DNA from: Uloborus plumipes
Taxonomy: Eukaryota > Arthropoda > Arachnida > Araneae > Uloboridae
Direction: 5' to 3'
NCBI GenBank assembly: GCA_038373865.1
Contig: JAXGGA010001626.1
Span: 62,001 to 126,000 of the forward strand
Length of the DNA stretch: 64,000 nucleotides
Shown here piece by piece: positions 1 to 12,288 of this stretch. How positions within the stretch are numbered: position 1 is the first letter of the stretch; the number at the start of each line of letters is the position of its first letter. A model generated the notes under the pieces. It was not told the DNA's origin and searched no databases. It worked only from the letters and a program-made list of their open reading frames with translations. The translations under genes were made by a program, and so were the position numbers.

Positions 1-985
1 CTTTGTTACTATGTAAGTAACATTTGAATCAAATATAAAGCATTTAGCATTAAAATCAAGCATATTTTCTCTTACTTTCACAAATTCCTGGAAGAAGATA
101 ATCAAATTTATCCCACCTTCCCTTCCCTCCAAACGTTTCTTAAGGAAGCAACTACAAACTGACATTCATCAATGCAATACAAAATTGCTTGGCAATTGAC
201 ATAACATATATTGACATAGATAAATCGATTTAAAATTGAAGAATGCATTAAACATTCAAGTGAAATGTATGTATATTGCCAATAAATTGAACGGAAAATA
301 CTTGTCCCGTATGACTATTTTTCAGCAAATTTGAGACAAAATCATTTTGGGTTTTGAGATTTTTTCTTTCGCTCACCGACGAAACTAGTGGTAGAGCTAA
401 AAAATGGTATTTAACATTTGGTTCAGTTTCACTATTTTAATTTATATTTAAACACTGTAATATACTTTTAAAAATGCATGATGTGTTATTGAATTTTGTA
501 GTCTCAATCAATAATATGTAGTTAAAATTTGCACACTTATCTTCTAAATAGAGAATTGTTTAGGATGCGCGACACAACTGTGATTCCTACTCCAACATGC
601 TCCTATTATGTTAACTAAAGGACTCATTCAACTCAAACAGCACTCGATCGAATCGAATGCGAACAATTTTATCTACCAATTGCTCAGGCAGGAATTTCCT
701 TTCTCCCACTTTGAATGAAATTTCTTGTTACGCTACAGGTAGATAGATTGTGACCGAATTGAACAAAACGAGTTGGATGAGAGCCTAACTTGTTTTTTCA
801 AAAAGGGCATTATATTGAAATTTATTTTTTTGAATTTGAGTCTATTTTACCTTAAAGTGATGTGTACCTGAAGTTACAACAAGTAACATAAATGTATCAA
901 GTTTATCATATTTTGTGCAAATGATCAGAAATACGCAATAATGTTAAAATTACTAGATTAATATCAAAAATATATTCTTCTGCAG
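1..985. other. intron upstream of first visible exon
   Basis: AT-rich sequence with no recognisable exon, RNA gene or repeat. By the cassette model it should be the intron between Ig1 and Ig2 of the upstream cassette, since the corresponding intron downstream (9185-12109) is 2.9 kb. Confidence 0.5.
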
Positions 986-1105
986 CTTCTCCAACTTGGA
1001 TAATGCGTCCAGAAAATGTTACTGCCTTACCAGGAACACGTCACAGCTTCCGATGCTCCGCTAAGGGATCGCCGGCTCCTTTGATAACATGGATAAAATT
1101 ATCAA
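986..1105 (+). CDS. sDscam: exon: first half of Ig2 of an upstream cassette
   Basis: The exon lies between a TTCTGCAG acceptor and an A|GTAAAT donor, phase 1 to phase 1, 120 bp. It encodes the N-terminal half of an Ig domain: the WIMRPENVTALPG start, the first disulfide cysteine in FRCSAKG, and the core tryptophan in ITWIK. It has exactly the length of the exon at 12110-12229, whose start (SWVREPEDKEALE) and cysteine region (LVCSAAG) are clearly paralogous. It is therefore read as the same domain of a preceding cassette, not as an extra Ig domain in series. A conventional upstream Ig6-like exon of a longer Dscam cannot be excluded from this window. Confidence 0.8.
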
Positions 1106-4100
1106 GTAAATATTGCCCATTTTTAACATTTTAAAACGTAATGAAACAATAGCTTCCTGCAACAAAGTAAAAGTAATAGACCACACTAAATTCAGGCACA
1201 TGTTTCAGGGCTCCAAAGAAATCCTTTTTTTACTGAAAATGAGGTGTGAGTTTTATTGCTTATTTGTGCTTTACCGACAGTATTTTTACTACTTTTACTT
1301 CATTTCGTCCTTGATCAACATGAGTGAATTCTACTGGAAAAAAGCATGTGGGCTAGCATTTTTCAATTTTTTGAATAATATAAGTTGAATAATGAAAATT
1401 TACAAAAACATTCTTACAAAAAGTTAGTCTTCAAAAAAATGCCTAATTTGTGGAATAAGCAAATACTATTTTATTAGACATAAATATGCATTTTGCAATG
1501 TAAGAAAAGTATGAGTGTTCTTTATATTGAATGACACAAATCAAACATTCAATGTATATTAGTTTTATACTTAAAAAAAAATCGATAGCATTAGCTAATC
1601 AATGCAATGGCATAAAACATTTTGTTGGATCTGCTGCTTGCAAGAGTTTTTTTTTTTTTTTTATCTTTATTAATACACATAAAACATTTGATCGGTAATT
1701 AATATTTGATGAGAAAAATTTAACAATCAATATTGAACAAAGTCACTTTTAACTTTGGAATTTCAAAGTAGTTACTAAGGTATCTTAATTAGAAAACTCA
1801 TAATTATATTCTCCGACGCTTACGATTCCAAGATTTTGAGCTAAATTTTGTGTATCTTCAAAGTTTCAAAAAATTTTCTTAAATCTTACGAATCTTTCAA
1901 AAATTGCAAAATGAGATACGTTTGATTTACCATGATATTTTAGGCACTTAAAAAATAGTTATGTTTGATCTATACTATGTAATATTTCAGAAATGCATGA
2001 AGAATTCAAATAGCATCATTTTTACTGATTACTTTGTTTTCCACTCAACATTTTTATGTATTTATTTATTTATACATTTTATAAAAAGGGAAACTAAAGA
2101 AATAAGTAGCACGAGAAAGAAGTAAACTCGAAATGAACTATCGTAAAGTTTTAGGAGCCTCATTAGGATGTTTAACTCGACCTTTAACATTAAAGTACGC
2201 CTGGCTGTTAACCCTTTAAGAGCCATTATTTTGAAATTCAGACAAGGTGTGGCAGTGAAATTTTTTGATTTTCCTCGTTCTATATATGTGAAAGTATGTC
2301 ATAAGAAGTAAACATTCTAAAGTTTTTAGCCCCCCAAAAAATTTTGTTCGCTCGATAAAAATTCGCTAAGTTTGATATTTTAAAGCACGTTTTTAGTAAC
2401 ACGACTGAAAGGCACATTTCAGTGTGCTTTAGTTTTTTAGTTCTAGGTTATATTTACATTATTGATTGTACAGTGACTGGTTATGAGAACCCCATAGTTA
2501 TTTGGGGTGGGCGTTGTTACTATCTTTAGTTAAGTAGTCGCAAAGTATGGTTTCTAGTCCATTTTCGCTCGACATTAAACTGCGTTATTTCCCCCTAAAA
2601 GCAATCCCCTGATTTTTTTTACTTCCTTTTACGTAGTAAAGGAAGTATTGTGATCGCGAAAAAAAAATCACTCAAATTTGAGTCTAAATTTTGATTTTGC
2701 TCACCCCCGAATGAAAATTCCTTAGTTTTTTTGACCTGTCAGCACGTGCATATGTACCTACCAACATATAAGCAGCCGAAAAAAATTTTTCAACCACCCC
2801 CGAGTTAATTACGACGAGTTTTCGTGTGACGTCTGTATGTACGTGTGTGCGTATGTGGGTCGCATAACTCAAAAACTATATGCCGTAGAAGCTTCTAGCT
2901 TGGTATGTAGGCTCTGAGGATGGTCTAGTTGTGCACCTCCCCTTGTGGTTGCATTTGAATGTTCCCAAGGGGGTGTTTTACCCCTTTTTTGGGGAAAATC
3001 AGTGTTAATTTCAATGCAGAGGGAAAGATATGCATTGGCGCGACCACTTTCCGTTATGTCGCCAAGCTTTTGGTCGCCAAGTGTTTGACGCCAACTTGGC
3101 GACATATCGCCAAGTTGGCGACAAATTTGGCGATTTTTTTTTTTTTTTTTATTTGGGTTCAATTTGGCGCAATTGGCGATATTTTGCGAAAAATTCACTG
3201 AATGATGTTAAAATCGGCGATATTTAGTAAATGAATCATTGTAAAACATTTGTTTTGCATTGTTTCGAAGCAAACTAGGGGTGTAAATGTTCGAATTGAT
3301 ATCTTGCTCACTCATAGCATAAATTTAACACTAAGGCATCTACAAAGAAATTTACACGTAAAAGGAAGTAGTGTGGGACCCTTACCAGATTTTTATAGAT
3401 ATAGATTAGATTAAAAAAAACCCTAAGAATTAAAGGTTTCTCAGTTCCTAGTTGTTTTTAAAAGGAAATTTTTGTAAAGTGACTTGATTCGAGAAAAGTA
3501 GTGAAACAAATTACGCAATCACAAAAAGATAAGAAAATACTAAAAGCAGGAAAGTACTAATTTCTTGGGTTGGGGGGGGGGGTTGTTGAACCCCACTCCC
3601 CTATGCTGCCGTGGGCAGGTAAAGGGCAGTAACTGCAAATTTTTTGATTTTCATTTTTTTGCATTTTTGAAATCTATGTTACATTAGTTTTATGGTACAA
3701 GCATCTTTTTTTGGTTTCCGATGAAAAAAAACTGTTTTTTCCCTAATGGTAATTAGCAGTAACTGCATTTTTCGTTGCTGTGGGCAGGTAAACGGCAGTA
3801 TCTGCATGTCTGCAGGATGAACATAATATGAATCGCTGTGCAAAACTTGCATCAAGCCGCAAAAACCGTTTTCCTTTGTACTTAAACTAAGCGAAAGTAA
3901 GGGTGCCCTAATGGGAGGTCACGGGAGGTCATTGGTTGCACTTGAATGTTCCTAAGGGGGTGTTTTATTCTTTTTGGGGGTGAATCAGTGTTAATATCAA
4001 AGCAGACTTAAGTGATATAAATTGGCGTTACCATTTGGCGATATATCGCCAAACTTTTAGTCGCCAAGTGCTTGTCCCGAGCTTGGTGACATATCACCAA

Positions 4101-7100
4101 ATTGGCGACAAATTTGGCGAAAAAATTATTTTATGAGTTTGGGTTCAATTTAGCGCTTTGCAATTTGCGAAAAATCCACTGAATGATGCTAAAATCGGCG
4201 ATATTTAGAAAATGAATTGTTGTAAATCATTTTTTGCTTTGTTTCGTGGTACATTTGGGGCGTAAATGTTTGAATTGTCATCTTGCTCATTCCAAGCATT
4301 ATTTTAACACTTAAGGCATCTACTAAAAGAATTTACACGTAAAAGGAAGTAGTGTGGGGTCCATACCAGATTTTTTTTTTTACATATACTGAAAATTTGT
4401 ACTATGAAGAGAATATGTGATACGAATGTTCTTTAATTATTTATTACTTTAAAGAGAAAAAGGTTTTGATACTTTTCGAATTTTCAAAATTTGCGGTTTT
4501 TTGATCGCATTTAACTTAAAACAGCAATCCAAGAAAGGAATAACTTTTATGGATTATGGAACCTACAGATGTGTAGAATAGCATAAAAAAGAAAGAAGCG
4601 TGGAGTCTCTTCTAGTTCTCAAGAAAATATTTTTTTTTTGTAGCTCATTTAATGCTTTTTCTCATAGTAAAATGTGTCCATCAAGTAGGTCAGATTTGCT
4701 GAAACTTTAAGTATATGGTAATAATGTATAAAAACTTGAAAAGAGTTTTAAACTTTAGCAGTTATTTAGAGTGGTCGTAAAAATAGAAATGGAGGTATAA
4801 AAACGTAAGACCTATTAAAGGATAATTTAAAATTATTTTTTAATCATACATATTTTCTATACTTTGACTTTATAAACTTGGTATAAGTTTTAAACATTTT
4901 CAACTTTTCCTACATAACGAACTGATGTTCTCATTTACGTGATACATTTTTTCAATTTGTTTTTAATACCGATTCGATTTCTTGTTTTTCGTTTTCGTGT
5001 AAGAAAATCGCCAAAATTACCAAGCGTTCTACACTTCCTAGCTAGAATCAGATTGCACAATGCACCTTTATTAAAAATGCATGTCTCTAATTTTTCATTT
5101 TTTTTCTTATTTTGTGAATATTTTCTTAAGACATTTTGAAAAAGTGAGTTCTTTTTCCGAAAAATCGGAAGAAAAAAAACTATTCTATATACGCATGAAA
5201 TAATTTATTGTTGTCATAGAAATAAATTTAAATTTATTAAAGACAGTTGTTTGTTCAATTTTCAATATATTTTCATCTTTCTTGACTCCAGTGATAAAAA
5301 TAGTCCGATTATGGCTGTATCTAACATAGCCAAGTAGTTGGCATCATAAATTGCTCTGATTTTAAGTCATTTTCGGCTATGCGCAATGATTTTAGAAATG
5401 CTCTACTAAAGGTTACGATCGTTATTTAGAATAATATTACTTCATCACCTGTTACAGCTGTACATATAAATAAGGTCATGAAATAAACTCAGTATGGTTA
5501 GTACGCAAGTGAGAAAAGTAACCTTTCCTCATGTAAAATTTAATGCAAAAAATTACATATTTTACTTTGTCCAGAACTTCTTAAAACCATTTTGGGGGCG
5601 TTGGTCTATTTAATATGTACATTTTTTTAATTATAGCAATGTTCACATAATTTAAAGGTAATACGTATTGTTCTTAAAAAGCAAATGTTTTCTTTTTCCC
5701 CTTGCAGGTGTGAATGCAGTGAATGACCATTTTCCAAATACAGTGATTAGAAACGGCGAAACTCTTATATTTGAATCAATGAATTCATCGGATGATGGAT
5801 TGTATGCTTGTGAAGCCAGTAATGGAGTTGAACCCGCTCTTAAAAGTTATTTTTTTATAGGAATACGTGGTAAGGTGTAAGGAAATTGATAAATCAGTTC
5901 TCTGACATGATTTGAGAAGTTGATTTTGACTTCGAACGCATTTTTATGTTTAAAAGCTTGAGAAAATTTCATTCCATACTTTTTTTTATTTTTTTAAATT
6001 ATTTGTATTTAAATAAAAAAAATCATATTTTGTGTGCATTTGGAAAAATTGTGTAAAATTTTAATAAACAAACAACATAAAACTGCTTATAGATACTTAC
6101 TTGTTTATGTATAATATCCCTGTATTGTTTTTTTCCAAACATTCTAAGGCTTTTTTGTTTATCAAGTTGGTAAACCATGTTTTAGAAAGAATCGTTAATA
6201 AGGTAGACATATTTTCGGAATAATCATTAAGTAGGCTTTTTGGGATGAAAATATTAATTCTTGTGTACACAATTGTTTTCTTTATTTGTTTAATCAAATG
6301 TTATTTTCAGCTACAAATCAATGTCAGAAATACTTTCATTTTCAAATTTCGACACAGTGTGGCGCTACGGTACGGTACCAAAGCATTTCTTTGGTACTGA
6401 AAATTGAAGCACATTTTATTGCTAAACACTGTCATGGCGTACTGTTGAGATCTCATCACTTCTTCTTGATATTGTGTATGCCACAACAGCATTTGCAGTA
6501 ATTATGAATGCGCTTTCAATTTCCTAAACCATTTCATTATGTTAAGTTTTTGGAGCCTTTCGTCTATTTTACTTTTGAAGATTTCGTTCACTGTTCAAGA
6601 GCAAGCTTTACAAGGTAAGTTGCTACATTTTGTACAAGTTAACTAAAATAGTATTATTTTATAAATTAGCCATAAAATAAATAAAGATGACGTAATTAAA
6701 AACTTCACATAGTTTTTTATGATCATGTGAAATAGTGTACTTTATTTATTACACTTAACTGAAAAAAAGCAAAAGAAAAGTATCAAACGCATGGAAGGAA
6801 TGTTCTTTATCCTATTTATGTCTATAAAATAAAAAAAAAACCCAAATTCTTTATATGCTGAATTCATATATCTTTTATAAAACATGAATAAAATATCATT
6901 TGACATTTTAAACGAAATAATTAAGTGCATATTTGTTCTCTAAACAAGTATCTTAACCAAATTATGAACACTTCTTAAATAAAAAATTACTAACTTTAAA
7001 AATGCTAAGTTAAAACTTTCTACTAGTAAAATTTCAAACAAAAACAAACGGCAATGAAAGTTATATTTTTTTTATTCTTTAAAGGGGACTCTAATGTTCG

Positions 7101-10100
7101 GCTTTTAATATAATATGAGCCAATATTTAGAAAAGTGCCAATTTGAAGTTGAAGTTTTCTGATAAAAAATTTTTATCAAAATTAATATTGGATTCTAAGT
7201 CTGAATTGGGTCTAAATGCAAGAAAATAAAAGGGGGGAGGTCAAGGAAGTTATTTACCCCCTCCTTAGATTACTCACTTTTAAGCCGTTACCGATCTGAT
7301 GAGTGTTACAGATCTGATGTTAATATGAGCTACATATTTGAGTTTATGCTTTCAGTCTTCGTTAACATCTCTAAAAATGATATCATTTCCTTGCATTTTT
7401 AACATAGAATTAAAATAATTACATTAATATATATATATATTAGCTAAAAAATCAAATTTCATTATAAAAAAGCATTTTTTGGAAATAAAAATGAGCGATA
7501 AGGTTTTTAGACATTATAAATTATAAGATTACCAAATTCAAGCTCATAAAACATTTGTTTTGTTTTGAAACAATACACAACTTCTATTTTTTCAATAAAC
7601 AACACTGCTGCATGCTTTTCTTTACTTAGTTGCAGGAAATTTAATTTCTTGATCAGAAATTCAAATTTAGCATGCTAGTTATTATCTAGTTATTTAGCGA
7701 AGTTATGAAAAATTGAAGCACCAAAAAAAAAAAAAATAATAATAATAATAAATAAATAAATAAAATAATAATAATTAATTAACTTAATTTCTGCAGTGTC
7801 AATTTTTCTTATTTTACTAACTTCTATTGTCAGGTCATAGAAACCACAAATGAAGCTTTCATTTTTTAAGAACGAAAATATTCAATATATATGGCTAAAA
7901 CCTACGATTTTTGCTTTTTAATAATTCTGAAACGTGTGAGTTAGTTTGGTAACATATTCGCTGTTTTCAATGTTACCGCTCTGACTGTTACCGATCTGAC
8001 AAACTGACCAAGTTTTTTTTATTTATTTCCGAGTCGATCACGCTAAACATAAAACAAACACGTGGTTTTTTCACTTGTAATGAAGGAGTATACTTATATA
8101 TAAAATAATTTTTAAAATAATAAAAACTTCGCATTTTAGCGCGTGTTACCGATCTGATGACTTAAATGACACACATTTTATAAAATCACTTTAAAAAATC
8201 TTACCTACAATTTTAGATGCAGAAATGCAAATTTTTAATTGCGATGCGAAGAAACATCCCACCAGGTACTCAGTATCACGTGGTATAGGTGCAGGAAATG
8301 ATTTTGGGAGCCTAAACATAGATAGGAAGTTATTGTTACCGCTCTGACGGCGGAACTAGGGACACGCTTATTTCGCATCGGCTAGAAAATCAGGAATCGA
8401 TTAAAACAAAAATGAAGTAAAATATTAACAAAGGGGTGAAAATAGAATCGTTTTTTTGTTCAAGTGCGTTTTTTTTTTTTTTTTTGGGAAGTTAGAAAGT
8501 GAGCATGACCTGTTTGCATGCTAAGCTTTGCTACTTGGGACACGTTACCGATCTGATTTTTGATGTATAAAAACAATATTTTCTGAAGAAAAACAATTTT
8601 TTTTTCCGATGTTATTAGATGAAATGAAAGCAAAACTTATCTTCTTTCGGAGGAAAATTATTTTTTTAACTAGTTATTGAAATACTAGTGAAAAATCACT
8701 TGGGACTCAAATTGGCACTTTTCTAAATATTAGCTCATATCGGATTTGGCAACTAAAATTAGTCCAATAAAAAGTCATTAATTGCACATCTTTTATTGAA
8801 AAGACTTTAAATATCTCATATAAAACTACCATAGTAATTGCAATTGTCCATTTAGAAACGTATTGATACCATTTAATAATGTATACATCTATCTTTCAGA
8901 TTTGCCAAAAATACCTCCAATAGTTTTTCCACCAACTGTTAAAAGTGGGCTGTCAACGAAAGTTTTGTGCACAGTTGAAAAAGGAGTAAAGCCACTTCAA
9001 TTTCAATGGAAGTATAATGACAAAAATATCCTGAGCTCAGATTCTGCGGTTGTGATAACCTCTTATGAAGACTTTTCAGTATTAAACATCGATCCTGTGT
9101 CTTCAAAACATAGTGGAAATTACACATGCATTGCAAGCAACGCTTTAGGGGAAGATAAATTTACAGCTGTTCTTGCTGTACACGGTAAGTCTTGTCAATT
9201 CTAAAACTAAACCCATTTTTTTAATGTGTTTAAAAAGACTTTTAAAATAATGCTCATTAAAAAAATGTTTCTTAGTTTTCTCTATATTGTTCATTCTCAT
9301 GAAACCCTTTTCCGGCTTGTTGCATAGATCGTCAGTTGACATTATCGACTGTTACATCATAGCATATTATTTAGTATAAAGTGTCGGGCCATTCTACTCA
9401 AAAGTAGACATTTTGTCCAGCACGTTACGCTTCATATACATTTAATTCAAAATAATTATTCAAAAGTGTTATGAGCAGTTTTGTTACTTCAGAAATCACG
9501 AACGTAGGTGCAATATCTTAAGAAAAAAAACTTTGTAATTACTCTTTTACAATTATTACTTTTTAAAGAAATGTAATAATTGTAAAGAGTAATTACAAAG
9601 TTAGAACTGTTACGCGGTGGAAAGCATGGGGACTTTTTGATGAAATGGCCCGTCATAAATTTATATCTTCCTTGTAACTTTTTTTTATTACAGCAAAATT
9701 GCTTCAGTCAGATTTTTTTTTTTTTTTTTTTTTCAAGTTACCTTTCTTCAAAAACAAAATACTTCTGTAATATATTTCAGGGGAAAAAAAAAGTCTTGCA
9801 ATGATTTTAAAACTTATTTTATCTCTCTATCTCTAGAATGTCTTTATAATCACTTTACTTTTAGAAGACGGCCTTAAGAGTTCTATATTTGAAAAGTTGT
9901 CTTTTTTTCGCTAGCCATTAATAACATCGTTTTATGAACATAAAACGATATTATAAATGGCTAACGAAAATAGCACAAAAGGAGCCCGCCTTTCAACTAT
10001 GGAAATTTTTTACTTTTAATCCTTCTTGTCACAACCAAATACTCCCCCCCCCCCCTCCGTCATCCGATGTCTGTCAGTTGAGAATTGTAGTTAGATAAGT

Positions 10101-12252
10101 TGGCTTTAAAAAAATTGCTGCTGTTCAATTTCAGAGATAAAATTTTGTTATATAATTAATATCTATCTAAAATTCATTTTATTAGGCACATTTTTAGACC
10201 TTTCCTCGATTACTCTTTTCTAAAGTAGCATTTTTACGCTTTATGTTCTCAGACATGCCTTCCTTTACCCAGTTGAAATTTTAATCAACTGTTTAAAATC
10301 AGTTCCCACAGCTATAGCACTAAAAATGCCGATCATTGCGCTTTACATGATCTAACCTTTTAACAACAGCGTAATATGAAATTCAAAAGCCTATTTTCTG
10401 GATTTTATAACACTTTCATTTTATATTACATTTTCAATTTCTTCAAGGTAAGAGAAAAATATTTCCAAGTTCAGTAGTTGAATTGTAGATCGAGTTAACT
10501 AACCACTTAACTAAAAAAATATTATATGCTGAATTACATATGAAATGAAGAGAAATTGAAACACATAGCTAATCAAAAGAAATCCTAAAAGAAAAAATTT
10601 AGCACTGCCGTAAGTTTTTTCGTATTTTTTTTAAAGGCCTCTAAGACATGTTTCGCGTATGAATCAGAAATAGAGAAAGAAAAGCTCAAATATGGTTTTT
10701 TCTCTTTGCTCTAAACACGAAATAATTTTTTATCTTGAAAAGAAGCTTTAGCACGTTATGAGTAGCACGTTAATGTTGACGCTCCTTGATCTGAAAGATG
10801 ATCTAGTGATGTTCAGTGATTTGAAATTGTGAAAATGGTTGATATTTTTCTGATCTTGACAGAATTATATATTCATAACTCTCCTTTTTTCCATTTTTGC
10901 CGATTTTTATGACTTTCCCATGTAAAAGAAGTACTTTTTATCATTATAAAAAAGTTTTCTTTATCCGAAAAAAAATTGCTTTAAAAAAAAAACTTGGAAA
11001 TAAAATGACTAATAAAAACATCAGAATTTTAAAACTTTTTCGAATTTGGAACTTTCTACTGCATATTGTGAAGTGGAAGAATTTGCTGGATTTATATCCT
11101 ATCACTTTCTACGTACACCATGCTTTTTCAGTTTTATTCTATCCAGAACAACATATTTCTGGCAATAATAATTTCAAATCGTACATGTACTGATTAATTT
11201 AAGTTGAGAAATCGGGAGAACTGGTGGCTCTAAATAATAACTATACTAACGGAGTAAGAGATTAGAAGTAACCCAAGTAGCATCAACTCATCGGATTTTG
11301 CTCGGCCGATCAACAAACTCCTCGTAAACTGATCCTGTAACGCACGATGACATCGTTCGGATCAGTATCCGAGCACGGTTTTCGATGAGCTACTTTTCAT
11401 CGGAAAGCGATATCCTTCCGATCAACTTTCCGGATGAAAATAAGCCGAGCTATATTCATCGGAAAACGATATCCTTCCGATCAAGTTTCCCGATGAAATT
11501 CCTCGGCATGGGACTGTTCTGCTCATAAATTGCTCCAAATCTCATCGTATTCTCATCGGATTTTGCTGCTCGGATTCTGCTTAGCCGATGAGACATATTG
11601 GATCATCGGCCGATGAGAATTTCATCGGATTTTGATGAATGGCCGATCATCGGCCGATGAGATGATGCTGCTAGGGAACCAATTAGTTCGATACATTTCG
11701 TATAATTTATTTAAAAAAAGATCAATTTAGATTTAAAAAAAAGAGAAATGGTTAATAATTTGAGGCAATAAAAGGCAATTTTTTGCTTCAAAAATTCCAG
11801 TGCATTAGTAAGGAATCATTCAATTATGTTATTAAAAAGTATGCTATAAAAATAAGCAAGTTTAAAGAGAGAACTTCGAATCTGTGTAGATTTATTGCAT
11901 TTTCTTTAATTAAAACCTGTTGCTGTGGCTTTACAGTATGTTTAATTTTTTATTACAATTTTTCTTTTAAATATTATAATGATTCAATTCGTGGTTTTTT
12001 TTCCGGAAATATCCCTTGCTCTAAATTTACAAAACTTTAATGACTAGAACTAAATTGACAAAATTTGAATCTGTTTTAATAAATGTTTTAAAATGTGCAT
12101 TCGTTTTAGAGCCAACATCATGGGTGAGAGAACCGGAAGACAAAGAAGCTTTAGAAACTGATAGTGTTGTTCTAGTTTGTTCTGCTGCAGGACTGCCATC
12201 ACCTCGAATTGAATGGTTTAAACACGACAGTAAGTTTTTTTTTTTCTTTCTT

Positions 12253-12288
<36 letters not shown>

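Noticed and set aside
2869..3227. Overlapping open frames on both strands
   Set aside because: They lie in the CGCCAA repeat, whose palindromic words keep both strands open; similar frames recur at 35521-35769 in the inverted copy.
10376..10446. ATG frame with hydrophobic codons ending in AAG|GTAAGA, resembling another signal-peptide exon
   Set aside because: It ends in phase 0, which cannot join the phase-1 Ig exons, and it lies between Ig1 and Ig2. It shows how easily AT-rich DNA imitates such exons.
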